Source: Achromobacter arsenitoxydans SY8 (GTDB taxonomy: Bacteria; Pseudomonadota; Gammaproteobacteria; Burkholderiales; Burkholderiaceae_B). Taken from it: a stretch of 64,000 bases of DNA. The translations under genes were made by a program, and so were the position numbers. Below the pieces are notes generated by a model. The model saw only the letters and a program-made list of their open reading frames with translations, ran no database searches and was not told where the DNA came from. The stretch covers positions 124,001-188,000 of the forward strand of contig NZ_AGUF01000042.1 of the NCBI RefSeq assembly GCF_000236785.1. The letters run 5' to 3'. Shown here in pieces: positions 53,903 through 63,453 of this stretch. Positions within the stretch are counted from its first letter, which is position 1. Each line of letters starts with the position of its first letter.

Positions 53903-54408
53903 AGCAGTTGCTCATCGTCTGGCATTCGCGCACCGGTGCGGCGCAGCAGATGGCGCAGGCCGCCGCGCGCGGGGCCGCGGCCGCGGCCAGCGGCCTGGAG
54001 CTGGCCGACGCATTGCGGATCGAAATGCGATACGCGCCGGACGCCGACGCCGGCGCGCTGCTGGCCAGCCAGGGCTACCTGTTCTGCGCCCCGGAGAACC
54101 TGGCCAGCCTGAGCGGCGAAATGAAGGAATTCTTCGACCGCAACTACTACGCCGTGCTGGACCGCATACAGGGCCTGCCCTACGCCGCGATGATCAGCGC
54201 GGGCAGCGACGGCTCGGGCGCGGCGCGGCAGATTGAGCGCATCTGCACGGGCTGGCGCCTGAACGCCGTGGCGCCTGCCCTCATCGTCAACATGGGCGCG
54301 CAGACGGCCGAGCAGATCCTGGCGCCCAAGACGGTGACGCAAGCCGACCTGACCCGCTGCGAGGAACTGGGCGGGCTGCTGGCGGGCATGATGCTGATGG
54401 GCGCGTGA
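53899..54408 (+). CDS. Flavodoxin family protein
   Basis: This is a 169-residue flavodoxin-fold protein. The FMN phosphate loop is LLIVWHSRTGAAQQMAQAAA. APENLASLSGEMKEFFDRNY recalls NADPH-dependent FMN reductases and WrbA-like proteins. No further assignment is possible. The ATG at 53899 overlaps the mtfA stop; the longer frame from 53845 lies inside mtfA. A strong terminator follows. Confidence 0.85.
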   Translation: MKQLLIVWHSRTGAAQQMAQAAARGAAAAASGLELADALRIEMRYAPDADAGALLASQGYLFCAPENLASLSGEMKEFFDRNYYAVLDRIQGLPYAAMISAGSDGSGAARQIERICTGWRLNAVAPALIVNMGAQTAEQILAPKTVTQADLTRCEELGGLLAGMMLMGA

Positions 54409-54431
54409 CGCGATGCGGACGGACACTCGCG

Positions 54432-54463
54432 AAAAAAAAGTCCGGCGTTGCCGGACTTTCTTA
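54432..54463. terminator. Bidirectional rho-independent terminator
   Basis: AAGTCCGGC-GTT-GCCGGACTT (54438-54458) is flanked by an A-run on the left and TTCTT on the right. It serves the convergent flavodoxin and RidA-family genes. Confidence 0.9.
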
Positions 54464-54501
54464 TGCTCGCTTCAGGCCCCGGAGGGCCGGCGCGGCAGGC
54501 C

Positions 54502-54852
54502 TCAGATGGCGGCCGTGACGACGATCTCGACCTTGTAGTCGGGATTGGCCAGGCGGGCCTCGACGGTGGCACGCGGAGGCGAATTGCCGTCAGCGACCCA
54601 GGCGTCCCACGCCTTGTTCATGCCGTCGAATTCCTTCATGTTGGCCACGTAGATCTGAGCCATCAGGATCTTGGTCTTGTCGGTGCCGGCCTCGGCCAGC
54701 AGGCGGTCGATCGTGGCGAGCACTTGCTCGGTCTGGCCAGTGATGTCCAGCGTGGCGTCGTCCGGCACCTGGCCGGCCAGATAGGCAACGCCGTTGTAGA
54801 CGGCCATGTCCGACAGGCGCTTGGCGACGTGGAAGCGCTTGATGCTGCTCAT
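54502..54852 (-). CDS. RidA family protein
   Basis: This is a 116-residue YjgF/RidA-like protein (GVAYLAGQVPDDATLDITGQ, KILMAQIYVANMKEFDGMNK, PPRATVEARLANPDYKVEIV). The conserved Arg in PPRATVEA is that used by enamine/imine deaminases. RidA relatives hydrolyse reactive 2-aminoacrylate, though several subfamilies have other roles. It lies 67 bp after the pncB start, but both are on the minus strand with ridA downstream of fpr-side genes only by position. An operon is uncertain. Confidence 0.88.
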   Translation of the reverse strand: MSSIKRFHVAKRLSDMAVYNGVAYLAGQVPDDATLDITGQTEQVLATIDRLLAEAGTDKTKILMAQIYVANMKEFDGMNKAWDAWVADGNSPPRATVEARLANPDYKVEIVVTAAI

Positions 54853-54918
54853 GAATAATCCCCTAGAGTCGTTTGGGTTGGTTGGAACAAGGAATCCGCA
54901 ATTTACCGCGAGCCGGGC

Positions 54919-56094
54919 TCAAGCGGGCGGCAATTGGAACACCTGGCGCAGATAGGCCAGGTATGCCGGGTCGTCGCACATGGTTTTTTCAGGCGCATCC
55001 GAGACCTTGGCCACCGGCTGCCCGTTGCAACGGACCATCTTCATGACGATCTGCAGCGGTTCGTGGCCCAGGTCGTTGGTGAGGTTCGTGCCGATGCCGA
55101 AGGACACCTTGCAGCGGCCGGAAAACTGCCGGGCCAGTTCGATAGCCCGCGGGAAAGTCAGCGAGTCCGAGAACACCAGCGTCTTGGCGCGCGGATCGAC
55201 GCGGTTCTTGCGGTAGTGCTCAAGCAGACGCTCGCCCCAGATGAAAGGGTCGCCGGAATCATGGCGGGCGCCGTCGAACAGCTTGCAGAAATACATGTCG
55301 AAGTCGCGCAGGAAGGCATCCATGCCATAGACGTCGGACAGCGCGATGCCCAGATCGCCGCGATATTCCTTGGCCCAGACTTCCAGCGCGAACACCTGCG
55401 AATCGCGCAGGCGCGGCCCCAGCGCCTGGCAGGCCTGCAGGTATTCATGGCCCATCGTGCCCAGCGGCAGCACGTCGTGCTCCTTGGCCAGCAGCACGTT
55501 GCTGGTGCCGGCAAAGTGCGGCCCCATCTCGGCCTTCATGGTGGACACGATTTCTTCGTGCCAGACCTTGGAGAAGCGGCGGCGCGTGCCGTACTCGGCC
55601 ACGCGGAAATCCTCCAGCGCCGGGTCGTCCAGCACCAGGTGCATCTTGGACTGCAGGCGCTTGCGGCCTTCGGCCCAGTCCGGGTGCTTGCGGGTATTGC
55701 GGAAATAGACCTCGTTGACGATGGCCAGCACCGGGATCTCGAAGAGGATCGTGTGCAGCCACGGCCCCTTGACCTCGATGCTGATTTCGCCGGGCCCTTC
55801 GCCTTCGCCGATGTGGATGCAGCGCTCGGGCATGTGGAAGAGTTCGAGGAAATCCACGAAGTCGCTTTTGATAAAGCGCAAGCCGCCCAAATATTTAAGT
55901 TCGTCTTCCGTGAAGCGCAACTGGCAGAGCTGGTGCACTTCCTGGCGGATTTCGTCCAGATAGGGACGCAAATCCACGCCCTTTGTGCGGCATTTGTACC
56001 GGTACTCGACCTGGGCAGCGGGAAAATGATGCAGGACCACCTGCATCATGCTGAACTTATACAGGTCGGTGTCGAGCAGCGAAGTAATAATCAT
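54919..56094 (-). CDS. pncB: Nicotinate phosphoribosyltransferase
   Basis: This is a 391-residue NAD-salvage enzyme making nicotinate mononucleotide. It begins [20 protein letters not shown]. The phosphorylated His region is near [19 protein letters not shown], and the PRPP side includes [20 protein letters not shown] and [20 protein letters not shown]. The start at 56094 matches the family; the open frame to 56688 runs through fdxA. The RidA gene follows 66 bp downstream. Confidence 0.96.
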   Translation of the reverse strand: MIITSLLDTDLYKFSMMQVVLHHFPAAQVEYRYKCRTKGVDLRPYLDEIRQEVHQLCQLRFTEDELKYLGGLRFIKSDFVDFLELFHMPERCIHIGEGEGPGEISIEVKGPWLHTILFEIPVLAIVNEVYFRNTRKHPDWAEGRKRLQSKMHLVLDDPALEDFRVAEYGTRRRFSKVWHEEIVSTMKAEMGPHFAGTSNVLLAKEHDVLPLGTMGHEYLQACQALGPRLRDSQVFALEVWAKEYRGDLGIALSDVYGMDAFLRDFDMYFCKLFDGARHDSGDPFIWGERLLEHYRKNRVDPRAKTLVFSDSLTFPRAIELARQFSGRCKVSFGIGTNLTNDLGHEPLQIVMKMVRCNGQPVAKVSDAPEKTMCDDPAYLAYLRQVFQLPPA

Positions 56095-56250
56095 GATTGC
56101 GCGTTTCGTTTCGCGACACCATAGCATAGAGCAGACGCCCTTCGGCACGTTGGGCCCCTCTGTCAATACGGGTATTGCCGACACATCGTCGCGGCATTGG
56201 GTAAAATCCGCCCAACAAGACACAAATGCCGCTGAGCCCGGAGTTCCTGA

Positions 56251-56574
56251 ATGACCCACGTAGTCACCGAAAACTGTATCAAGTGCAAGTACACCGATTG
56301 CGTAGACGTGTGCCCGGTGGACTGTTTTCGTGAGGGTCCGAACTTCCTCGTGATCGACCCCGACGAATGCATCGACTGCGCCGTCTGCATCCCGGAATGC
56401 CCGGCCAATGCGATCTACGCCGAAGAAGACGTGCCGCAGGACCAGCTGAATTTCATCGCGCTGAACGCCGAACTCTCCCCCGAGTTCGCCAGCATCAGCC
56501 GCGCCAAGAAGCCCCTGCCGGACGCCGACGACTGGAACGGCAAGCAGGACAAGCTGCAATACCTGGAAAAATAA
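56251..56574 (+). CDS. fdxA: 7Fe ferredoxin FdxA
   Basis: This is a 107-residue ferredoxin with [3Fe-4S] and [4Fe-4S] sites. Cys motifs are in [19 protein letters not shown] and [19 protein letters not shown], and the FdxA-type C-terminal extension is [20 protein letters not shown]. It carries low-potential electrons and is followed 49 bp later by its probable reductase fpr. A GGCCGC/GCGGCC hairpin (56587-56605) lies in the gap. Confidence 0.96.
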   Translation: MTHVVTENCIKCKYTDCVDVCPVDCFREGPNFLVIDPDECIDCAVCIPECPANAIYAEEDVPQDQLNFIALNAELSPEFASISRAKKPLPDADDWNGKQDKLQYLEK

Positions 56575-56623
56575 TCCGCGAGCGCCGGCCGCATTCCTGG
56601 CGGCCGCGCCGCGCGGTGCCCCG

Positions 56624-57424
56624 ATGACCGACGACTCCAAATACACGCGCCAGACCATCACCAGCGTCCATACCTGGGTGCCGGACAAGCTGTTCTCCGT
56701 GCGCGTGACGCGGGACGACGCCTACTCGTTCCTGCCGGGCCAGTTCGCCCGCGTCGGCCTGCCCGACGCGCAAGACCCCAACGGTCCGCCCACGCTGTGG
56801 CGCGCGTACTCCATGGTTTCTGCCCCGCACGAGCCCTGGCTGGAGTTCTATTCCATCGTGGTCCCGGAAGGCCTGTTCAGCCCGCGCATGGCGCGCCTGC
56901 GGCCCGGCGACGCCCTCTATGTCGAAAAGGCGCCGTACGGCTTCCTGACGCTCGAGCGCTTCGCGCCGGGCGGCGACCTGTGGCTGCTGGCCTCGGGCAC
57001 CGGCCTGTCGGCCTACCTTTCCATCCTGCGCGATCCCGCCGTGTGGCGCGCCTATCGCCGCATCATCCTGGTGCACGGCGTACGCACCGCCGCTGAGCTC
57101 GCCTATCGGGACGAAATCGAATCCTGGCGCCGCAACCCCGAGCTTTCCGAGCTGTTCGCCGCCGATCCCGGCAAGCTGGTCTACCTGCCGATCGCCACGC
57201 GCGAAACGCTGCCCGGCGCGCCCCAAGAACGCATCACCACCCTCATCGCCGATGGCCGCCTGGAGCAATTGGCCGGCTCCCCCCTGGATCCCGAATCCGC
57301 CAAGGTCATGCTGTGCGGCAACCCCGCCATGCTGGCCGACGCCCGCAAGCTGCTGGGCGAACGCGGTTTCAAACCCGGCCGGCGGGGCGTCCCGGGCAAT
57401 CTTGCGGTAGAAAACTACTGGTGA
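56624..57424 (+). CDS. fpr: Ferredoxin--NADP reductase
   Basis: This is a 266-residue bacterial FNR. The FAD motif is [20 protein letters not shown]. The NADP-binding region is [20 protein letters not shown] with [15 protein letters not shown] and MLCGNPAML. The C-terminal VENYW places an aromatic residue next to the flavin. It probably exchanges electrons between NADPH and FdxA encoded just upstream. Confidence 0.94.
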   Translation: MTDDSKYTRQTITSVHTWVPDKLFSVRVTRDDAYSFLPGQFARVGLPDAQDPNGPPTLWRAYSMVSAPHEPWLEFYSIVVPEGLFSPRMARLRPGDALYVEKAPYGFLTLERFAPGGDLWLLASGTGLSAYLSILRDPAVWRAYRRIILVHGVRTAAELAYRDEIESWRRNPELSELFAADPGKLVYLPIATRETLPGAPQERITTLIADGRLEQLAGSPLDPESAKVMLCGNPAMLADARKLLGERGFKPGRRGVPGNLAVENYW

Positions 57425-57635
57425 TCTGGCACTGTCCGGCTTAGTGCGTAAATCCTCCTTTTGGTATCTCCGCAAGGCATAAAACCCGCCCTAAACTGGT
57501 GCCAAATGCATTACGGGTCGCTTTTTAGCAACAAAAACCGGGACTTTGCCGGACATTCTTCAGTCTGATTGGAAATATCGTTACGCCCCGGAGCAATAAT
57601 CGGGGCACACGCACGACCCAGAAGGACTCCCCGAA

Positions 57636-58862
57636 ATGCTGTACCAATTGCACGAAATGCAGCGCGCCTTCCTGACTCCGTTTGCTGCATTCACGGACGC
57701 CGGTTCCCAGCTGTTCTCCAGCCCCTACAGCCCGCTCGCCTACACCCCGATTTCCCGCCAGATGGCCGCCGGATACGAGCTGATGACCCGTATCGGCAAG
57801 GAATACCAAAAGCCCGCCTGGAATCTCCCCGCCACCCAGATCGACGGCAAGTCCGCCCGCGTGATCGAGGCCGGGGTGCTGGACAAGCCGTTCTGCCGCC
57901 TGGTGCATTTCCAACGCGACGTCCGCCTCGCTGGCAAGAATGACCCGAAGGTGCTGCTGGTCGCTCCGATGTCGGGGCATCACGCCACCCTGCTGCGCGA
58001 CACCGTGCGCGCCCTGCTGCCTGCTCATGACGTCTACGTCACGGACTGGGTCGACGCCCGCATGGTGCCGCTGTCGGCCGGACCGTTCCACCTGAACGAC
58101 TACGTCCGCTACGTCCAGGACTTCATCCGCCACCTGGGCCCGGACGTCCACGTCATTTCCGTCTGCCAGCCCACTGTGCCGGTGCTGGCCGCCGTATCCC
58201 TGATGGCCACCGCCAACGATCCCTGCCAGCCCCGCAGCATGGTGATGATGGGCGGTCCCATTGATCCGCGCCAGTCGCCCACGCAGGTCAACCGCCTGGC
58301 CACGACCAAGCCCTACGCCTGGTTCGAAAACCAGGTCATCCACCCCGTGCCGCCGCGCTATCCGGGAGCGGGCCGCAAGGTCTACCCGGGTTTCCTGCAG
58401 CACGCGGGGTTCATGGCCATGAATCCCGACCGCCATATGAAGTCGCATTACGACTTCTACCTGGACCTGCTGCGCGGCGACGACAGCGACGCCGAGGCGC
58501 ATCGCCGCTTCTACGACGAATACAACGCGGTCCTGGACATGCCGGCCGAGTTCTACCTGGACACGATCCGCATGGTGTTCCAGGATTTCGCGCTGCCCAA
58601 CGGCACCTGGGAAGTGGACGGCCAACTGGTGCGCCCCGCCGACATCAAGAACGTCGCCCTGTTCACCATCGAAGGCGAACTTGACGATATTTCGGGCCAG
58701 GGCCAGACGCGCGCCGCGATCAAGCTGTGCAAGAACATCCCGGCCGAGCGCAAGTCGCACTACACCGCGCCCAACTGCGGCCATTACGGCATTTTTTCGG
58801 GCCGGCGATGGCGCGAAATGATCTGTCCTAAAATTGCGGAGTTCATCCGGCAATCGGCATAA
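57636..58862 (+). CDS. phaZ: Intracellular polyhydroxyalkanoate (PHB) depolymerase
   Basis: This is a 408-residue alpha/beta hydrolase that mobilises stored poly-3-hydroxybutyrate. It begins MLYQLHEMQRAFLTPFAAFT. It uses a Cys nucleophile in the lipase-box-like HVISVCQPTVPVLAAVSL. The Asp is near FTIEGELDDISGQGQ and the His in YTAPNCGHYGIFSGRRW. There is no signal peptide. The 211-bp upstream region is AT-richer and has a GCCCCG/CGGGGC hairpin (57585-57606) 30 nt before the start. Confidence 0.94.
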   Translation: MLYQLHEMQRAFLTPFAAFTDAGSQLFSSPYSPLAYTPISRQMAAGYELMTRIGKEYQKPAWNLPATQIDGKSARVIEAGVLDKPFCRLVHFQRDVRLAGKNDPKVLLVAPMSGHHATLLRDTVRALLPAHDVYVTDWVDARMVPLSAGPFHLNDYVRYVQDFIRHLGPDVHVISVCQPTVPVLAAVSLMATANDPCQPRSMVMMGGPIDPRQSPTQVNRLATTKPYAWFENQVIHPVPPRYPGAGRKVYPGFLQHAGFMAMNPDRHMKSHYDFYLDLLRGDDSDAEAHRRFYDEYNAVLDMPAEFYLDTIRMVFQDFALPNGTWEVDGQLVRPADIKNVALFTIEGELDDISGQGQTRAAIKLCKNIPAERKSHYTAPNCGHYGIFSGRRWREMICPKIAEFIRQSA

Positions 58863-58934
58863 GAGCGGCGCCACGCCGTCCGCCAGGCAACGCGGGCAAA
58901 CACCCGCGCCGCCGGCAGCCTGATCCGTTTCCAC

Positions 58935-58961
58935 GGGGCCCGAGCGGCCCCTTTTCTTTTA
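58935..58961 (+). terminator. Rho-independent terminator of phaZ
   Basis: GGGGCC-CGAGC-GGCCCC (58935-58951) is followed by TTTTCTTTT, 73 bp after the phaZ stop and just before rnfB. Confidence 0.88.
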
Positions 58962-58971
58962 TTGGCTTTAC

Positions 58972-59616
58972 ATGTCCTGTCGCTCACTTGCCGACCGCAT
59001 CGACGCCTTGCTGCCCCAGACGCAATGCACCAAGTGCGGGTACGACGGCTGCCGGCCCTATGCCGACGCCATCGCCGAAGGCGCCGCCCCGATCAACCGC
59101 TGCCCGCCCGGCGGCGACGACGGCATCGCGGCGCTTTCCGAACTGCTCGGCGTGCCGGCCCTGCCGCTGGACCTTGCCCGGGGCGAGCCCGGCCCGCTGC
59201 TGGTCGCCCGCATCGACGAATCCCATTGCATCGGCTGTACGCTGTGCATCCAGGCCTGTCCGGTGGATGCCATCGTGGGCGCCAACAAGCACATGCACAC
59301 CGTGCTGGAAGACTGGTGCACCGGCTGCGACCTCTGCGTGGCTCCCTGTCCCGTGGACTGCATTCAGATGGTGCCTGCGGGACGCGCCTGGAGCGCCCAG
59401 GACGCCGCCGTCAGCCGCCAACGGCACCGCAGCCACCTGGCGCGCGCGGAACGCCTGGCGGCCGATAACGCGCGCCTGATGGCGCCCGAGACGCCGGACG
59501 TCCCCGCTGCCGCGGCGCCCGCCGCCGACGATGCGCAGAAAGAAGACCGCAAACGCTCGGCCATCGAATCCGCCCTGGCCCGCGCCCGTGCGCGCCGCAA
59601 CCCCACGCAGCCATGA
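58972..59616 (+). CDS. rnfB: RnfB/RsxB family electron transport protein (soluble, orphan)
   Basis: This is a 214-residue iron-sulfur protein. An N-terminal [4Fe-4S] (Fes) domain holds [17 protein letters not shown] and the Cys of INRCPPGG. Two ferredoxin clusters follow ([40 protein letters not shown]). It lacks the N-terminal membrane helix of full RnfB, and no other rnf genes are near. Soluble RnfB-like proteins next to nth are common in betaproteobacteria. A role supplying electrons or clusters to endonuclease III is speculative. It overlaps nth by 4 bp. Confidence 0.9.
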   Translation: MSCRSLADRIDALLPQTQCTKCGYDGCRPYADAIAEGAAPINRCPPGGDDGIAALSELLGVPALPLDLARGEPGPLLVARIDESHCIGCTLCIQACPVDAIVGANKHMHTVLEDWCTGCDLCVAPCPVDCIQMVPAGRAWSAQDAAVSRQRHRSHLARAERLAADNARLMAPETPDVPAAAAPAADDAQKEDRKRSAIESALARARARRNPTQP

Positions 59617-60248
59617 ACGCAGCCAAACGCCGAGAAATCTTCGCCCGCCTGCAGGCGGCCAACCCCCACCCGACGACCGAACTGGAATACGACACGCCAT
59701 TCCAGTTGCTGATCGCAGTGCTGTTATCGGCGCAGGCCACCGATAAGTCCGTCAACATCGCCACGCGCAAGTTCTTTCCGCAGTACGGCACGCCAGAAGC
59801 GCTGCTGGCATTGGGCGAGGAAGGCCTGTCGGACTACATCAAGACCATCGGCCTGTACCGCACCAAGGCGAAGAACACGATCGCCACCTGCAGGATCCTC
59901 ATCGAACAACATCGCGGCCAGGTGCCGCAGACGCGCGAAGCGCTGGAAGCCCTGCCGGGCGTGGGACGCAAGACCGCGAACGTGGTGCTCAACACCGCGT
60001 TCGGCCAACCCACGATGGCCGTCGACACGCACATATTCCGCGTGTCCAACCGCACCGGTATCGCGCCCGGCAAAAACGTGCTGGAAGTCGAGCAGAAACT
60101 CGAAAAATTCGTGCCTCGCGAATATATGCAGGACGCCCATCACTGGCTCATCCTGCAAGGCCGCTACGTCTGCGTCGCGCGCAAGCCAAAATGCCCCCAA
60201 TGCGGCATTTCCGATCTCTGCGAATTCAAACAGAAAACCCCTGCATGA
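59613..60248 (+). CDS. nth: Endonuclease III
   Basis: This is a 211-residue base-excision glycosylase/AP-lyase for oxidised pyrimidines. The helix-hairpin-helix is [20 protein letters not shown], with the catalytic Lys in GRKTA and the Asp in [15 protein letters not shown]. The [4Fe-4S] loop is [17 protein letters not shown]. The ATG overlaps the rnfB-like stop as ATGA, so the two are coupled. Confidence 0.97.
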   Translation: MNAAKRREIFARLQAANPHPTTELEYDTPFQLLIAVLLSAQATDKSVNIATRKFFPQYGTPEALLALGEEGLSDYIKTIGLYRTKAKNTIATCRILIEQHRGQVPQTREALEALPGVGRKTANVVLNTAFGQPTMAVDTHIFRVSNRTGIAPGKNVLEVEQKLEKFVPREYMQDAHHWLILQGRYVCVARKPKCPQCGISDLCEFKQKTPA

Positions 60249-60601
60249 TGGATCCGGCCTTGCGCCGGCATCCGCCTGGAGGCGAGCGATAAACCGGGTT
60301 TTCCCTCGCCCGCTAATGCATTGCATGTTGATGACGATCAACATTATTTTGCTGCGATGCATTGCCATATTGGAAAGGCTTTCTACCCTTGCAGGCACAG
60401 CATTGTCGGCATGCCGACAATTCACCTTTCCGCAGTGCAAAACCTATGACAAACCCTCATGGAATTTTGATTGCGACGTCCGCATACTCGCCGGCAACTC
60501 ATAAGAAAACTAAGCCCTCGGATAGTTTTCCCGACCCTGCGGGGGCCTGACGCAATGACGCCAGGCGGAGTCCATATAAATACAACGCTGGTGCAGCGGA
60601 C
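60249..60601 (+). promoter_or_regulatory. Leader of the Liv operon with several dyads, no gene
   Basis: This 353-bp gap carries no convincing gene. It contains ATGTTGAT-GACG-ATCAACAT (60325-60344), an 8-bp operator-like dyad, and a direct repeat ATGCATTGC (60316-60324 and 60357-60365) 41 bp apart around it. GAAAACTA/TAGTTTTC (60505-60530) forms a hairpin with a 10-nt loop, and GCCTG/CAGGC (60545-60566) a small hairpin near livG. The first group looks like a repressor/activator site. The later hairpins would lie in the leader mRNA. Confidence 0.45.
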
Positions 60602-61375
60602 ATGGATGACACAATCCTGGAGACAAAAGGCCTCACCAAGGAATTCCGCGGTTTCGTCGCGGTCAATGGGGTCGACTTGCGTATCAAGCGGGGCGAGATT
60701 CATGCCTTGATCGGGCCTAACGGCGCGGGCAAGACCACATGCTTCAACCTGCTGACGAAATTTCTCTCTCCCACTTCGGGCAGCATCAAGTTCAACGGTA
60801 TCGACATTACCGGCGAGCGGCCCGCGCAGATCGCCCGGCGCGGCATCATCCGTTCATTTCAGATCTCGGCGGTGTTCCCACATCTGACCGTACTCGAGAA
60901 CGTGCGGATCGGCCTGCAGCGCAAGACGGGGCTGTCGTACCACTTCTGGCAGAGCGACAAGCGACTGGCCGCATTGAACGAACCCGCGCGCGCCCTGCTC
61001 GACCAGGTGGACCTGGGCGGCTTCGCCGACGAGACCACGGTCAACCTGCCGTACGGCCGCAAGCGCGCGCTGGAAATCGCCACGACGCTGGCGATGGAGC
61101 CCGAGCTCATGCTGCTGGACGAACCCACCCAGGGCATGGGCCACGAAGACGTGGACCGCGTCACGCAATTGATCAAGCGCGTCAGCGCCGGGCGCACCAT
61201 CCTCATGGTGGAACACAACATGAATGTCGTGTCCTCCATCGCCAACACCATCACCGTGCTGGCGCGCGGTTCGGTGCTGGCTGAAGGATCCTACGCCGAA
61301 GTCTCCCGCCATCCGGCCGTGATGCAGGCATACATGGGCACGACCGACGGCGAACTTCAAGGAGCGCACGCATGA
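60602..61375 (+). CDS. livG: Branched-chain amino acid-type ABC transporter ATP-binding protein LivG
   Basis: This is a 257-residue ATPase. Walker A is IGPNGAGKTTCFNLLTKFLS and Walker B is EPELMLLDEPTQGMGHEDVD. The C-loop is degenerate (NLPYGRKRALEIATTLAM), as commonly found in LivG. It energises import through the LivH/LivM permeases and is the first gene of the operon. Its stop overlaps livF by 4 bp. Confidence 0.94.
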   Translation: MDDTILETKGLTKEFRGFVAVNGVDLRIKRGEIHALIGPNGAGKTTCFNLLTKFLSPTSGSIKFNGIDITGERPAQIARRGIIRSFQISAVFPHLTVLENVRIGLQRKTGLSYHFWQSDKRLAALNEPARALLDQVDLGGFADETTVNLPYGRKRALEIATTLAMEPELMLLDEPTQGMGHEDVDRVTQLIKRVSAGRTILMVEHNMNVVSSIANTITVLARGSVLAEGSYAEVSRHPAVMQAYMGTTDGELQGAHA

Positions 61376-62082
61376 GCACCCCCGCACTCGAAATCTCGGG
61401 CCTGCACGCCTGGTACGGGGAATCGCATATCCTGCACGGCGTGGACATGCGCGTGGGACAAGGCGAAGTCGTCACGCTGCTGGGGCGCAATGGCGCCGGC
61501 CGCACCACCACGCTGCGCGCGATTCTTGGCCTGACCGGATCGCGCAAGGGCTCGGTGCGCATACACGGCACCGAGGCCATCGACCTGCCCACCTACAAGA
61601 TCGCCCACCTGGGCGTCGGCTATTGCCCCGAAGAGCGCGGCATCTTCGCAAGCCTGTCTTGCGAAGAGAACCTGCTGCTTCCGCCCGTCGTGGGCTCGCT
61701 GGGCGGCGGCATGTCGCTCGCCGAGATCTACGACATGTTCCCCAACCTGCAAGAGCGCCGGAATTCCCCGGGCACGCGCTTGTCAGGCGGCGAACAGCAA
61801 ATGCTCGCGGTGGCGCGCATCCTGCGCACCGGCGCGAACCTGCTGCTGCTGGACGAAATCTCCGAAGGCCTTGCGCCCGTCATCGTCCAGGCACTGGCGC
61901 GCATGATTACCGCGCTCAAACAACGCGGCTACACCATCGTCATGGTGGAGCAGAACTTCCGATTCGCCGCGCCGCTGGCCGACCGCTTCTATGTCATGGA
62001 GCACGGGCAGATCGTCGAGCATTTCGAAGCCGCCGAACTTTCAGAAAAACAGGACACGCTCAACGAACTGCTGGGCGTCTAA
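61372..62082 (+). CDS. livF: Branched-chain amino acid-type ABC transporter ATP-binding protein LivF
   Basis: This is a 236-residue ATPase. The signature is TRLSGGEQQMLAVARILRTG, Walker B is LLLLDEISEGLAPVIVQAL and the H-loop is MVEQNFRFAAPLADRF. Walker A reads GRNGAGRTTTLRAILG: the invariant Lys is Arg (codon CGC). That may alter ATP binding; LivG in the same complex keeps Lys. The ATG overlaps the livG stop (ATGA). Confidence 0.94.
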   Translation: MSTPALEISGLHAWYGESHILHGVDMRVGQGEVVTLLGRNGAGRTTTLRAILGLTGSRKGSVRIHGTEAIDLPTYKIAHLGVGYCPEERGIFASLSCEENLLLPPVVGSLGGGMSLAEIYDMFPNLQERRNSPGTRLSGGEQQMLAVARILRTGANLLLLDEISEGLAPVIVQALARMITALKQRGYTIVMVEQNFRFAAPLADRFYVMEHGQIVEHFEAAELSEKQDTLNELLGV

Positions 62083-62143
62083 AACAACCTGTCATCCGCC
62101 GGAACCCCGGCAACACCACACCGTAGGGAAGAGGAGTCATCCC

Positions 62144-63358
62144 ATGAAGCTGCACACCATCACTGCTGCACTGGCCATGGCGGGCCTGGGATTCGCGGGG
62201 GCAACCGCCCACGCTCAAGGTATCTCCGACGATGTCATCCGCATCGGCTTCATCACCGACATGTCGGGCGTCTACTCCGACATCGACGGCAAAGCCGGCC
62301 TGGACGCAATCCGCATGGCCATCGAAGATTTCGGCGGCACGGTCAACGGCAAGAAGATCGAAGTGGTCTCTGCCGACCACCAGAACAAGGCCGACGTGGC
62401 GTCGGCCCGCGCGCGCGAATGGTTCGACCAGCAGAAGGTCGACGTCATCATCGCCGGCACCAATTCGGCCACCAGCCTGGCCATGGCCGCCGTCGCGGCG
62501 GAAAAGAAGAAGCCCTTCATCGCCGTGGGCGCGGGCGCTTCCGACCTGACCAATGCCCAGTGCTCGCCCTACACCGTGCACTATGCGTACGACACCGTGG
62601 CGCTGGCGCGCGGCACCGGTTCCGCGGTCGTGAAGGACGGCGGCAAGAGCTGGTTCTTCCTGACCGCAGACTATGCCTTCGGCCACGCGCTCGAGCGCGA
62701 CACGATGGCGGTCGTCAAGGCCGCCGGCGGCGAGGTGAAGGGCCAGGTCCGCGCGCCGCTGGGCGCCTCGGACTTCTCGTCCTTCCTGCTGCAGGCGCAG
62801 GCCTCCAAGGCCCAGATCCTGGGCATGGCCAATGCAGGCGGCGACACCATCAACACCATCAAGGCCGCCAACGAATTCGGCGTGACCAAGACCATGAAGA
62901 TGGCCGGCCTGCTGGTGTTCATCAACGACGTCCACTCGCTGGGCCTGGAAGCCACCAAGGGCATGTACCTGACCGACGGCTGGTACTGGGACCAATCCGA
63001 CGCCTCGCGCGCCTGGGCCAAGAAGTTCGAATCCAAGGTCGGCCGCAAGCCGTCGATGCTGCAGGCGGGCGACTACTCGTCGGCAACGTTCTATCTCAAC
63101 GCCGTCAAGGCCACCGGTTCGGATAACGGCGACGACGTCATGAAGTGGATGAAGTCGAACAAGGTCAACGACTTCTTCGCCCAGGGCGGCTATGTGCGCG
63201 AAGACGGCCGCATGATCCACGACATGTACCTGATGCAAGTGAAGACCCCTGCCGAGTCCAAGGGCCCGTGGGACTACTACAAGGTGGTGGCGACGCTGCC
63301 CGGCGACGAGGTCTACACCAAGCTGTCCGAGTCCACCTGCAAGCTGGTCAAGAAGTAA
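62144..63358 (+). CDS. ABC transporter substrate-binding protein, branched-chain amino acid (Liv) type
   Basis: This is a 404-residue periplasmic receptor. The signal peptide MKLHTITAALAMAGLGFAGA ends near AHAQG. The mature protein starts IRIGFITDMSGVYSDIDGKA and contains SADHQNKADVASARAREWFD, as in the paralogue at 471-1688. A GAGGAG lies before the ATG at 62144; the longer frame runs into livF. It is the receptor of the livGF-livH operon. The true ligand may be an amino acid, amide or acid. Confidence 0.92.
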   Translation: MKLHTITAALAMAGLGFAGATAHAQGISDDVIRIGFITDMSGVYSDIDGKAGLDAIRMAIEDFGGTVNGKKIEVVSADHQNKADVASARAREWFDQQKVDVIIAGTNSATSLAMAAVAAEKKKPFIAVGAGASDLTNAQCSPYTVHYAYDTVALARGTGSAVVKDGGKSWFFLTADYAFGHALERDTMAVVKAAGGEVKGQVRAPLGASDFSSFLLQAQASKAQILGMANAGGDTINTIKAANEFGVTKTMKMAGLLVFINDVHSLGLEATKGMYLTDGWYWDQSDASRAWAKKFESKVGRKPSMLQAGDYSSATFYLNAVKATGSDNGDDVMKWMKSNKVNDFFAQGGYVREDGRMIHDMYLMQVKTPAESKGPWDYYKVVATLPGDEVYTKLSESTCKLVKK

Positions 63359-63453
63359 CCAGCCCGTTTGATCCCGGATGCGACGCGGCCCGGAAGGCCG
63401 CGCCGCATCCCAACCAGCACGCTTCCTTCCGTACCGCGCAGGATTTCCACAAG

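Noticed and set aside
57434-57554. GTCCGGC/GCCGGAC arms 107 bp apart upstream of phaZ
   Set aside because: The arms are short and far apart, with no supporting motif for a known PHB regulator.
60316-60504. Small open frames of about 62 codons in the livG leader
   Set aside because: They lack a convincing ribosome-binding site and family features. The region is better explained as regulatory DNA.
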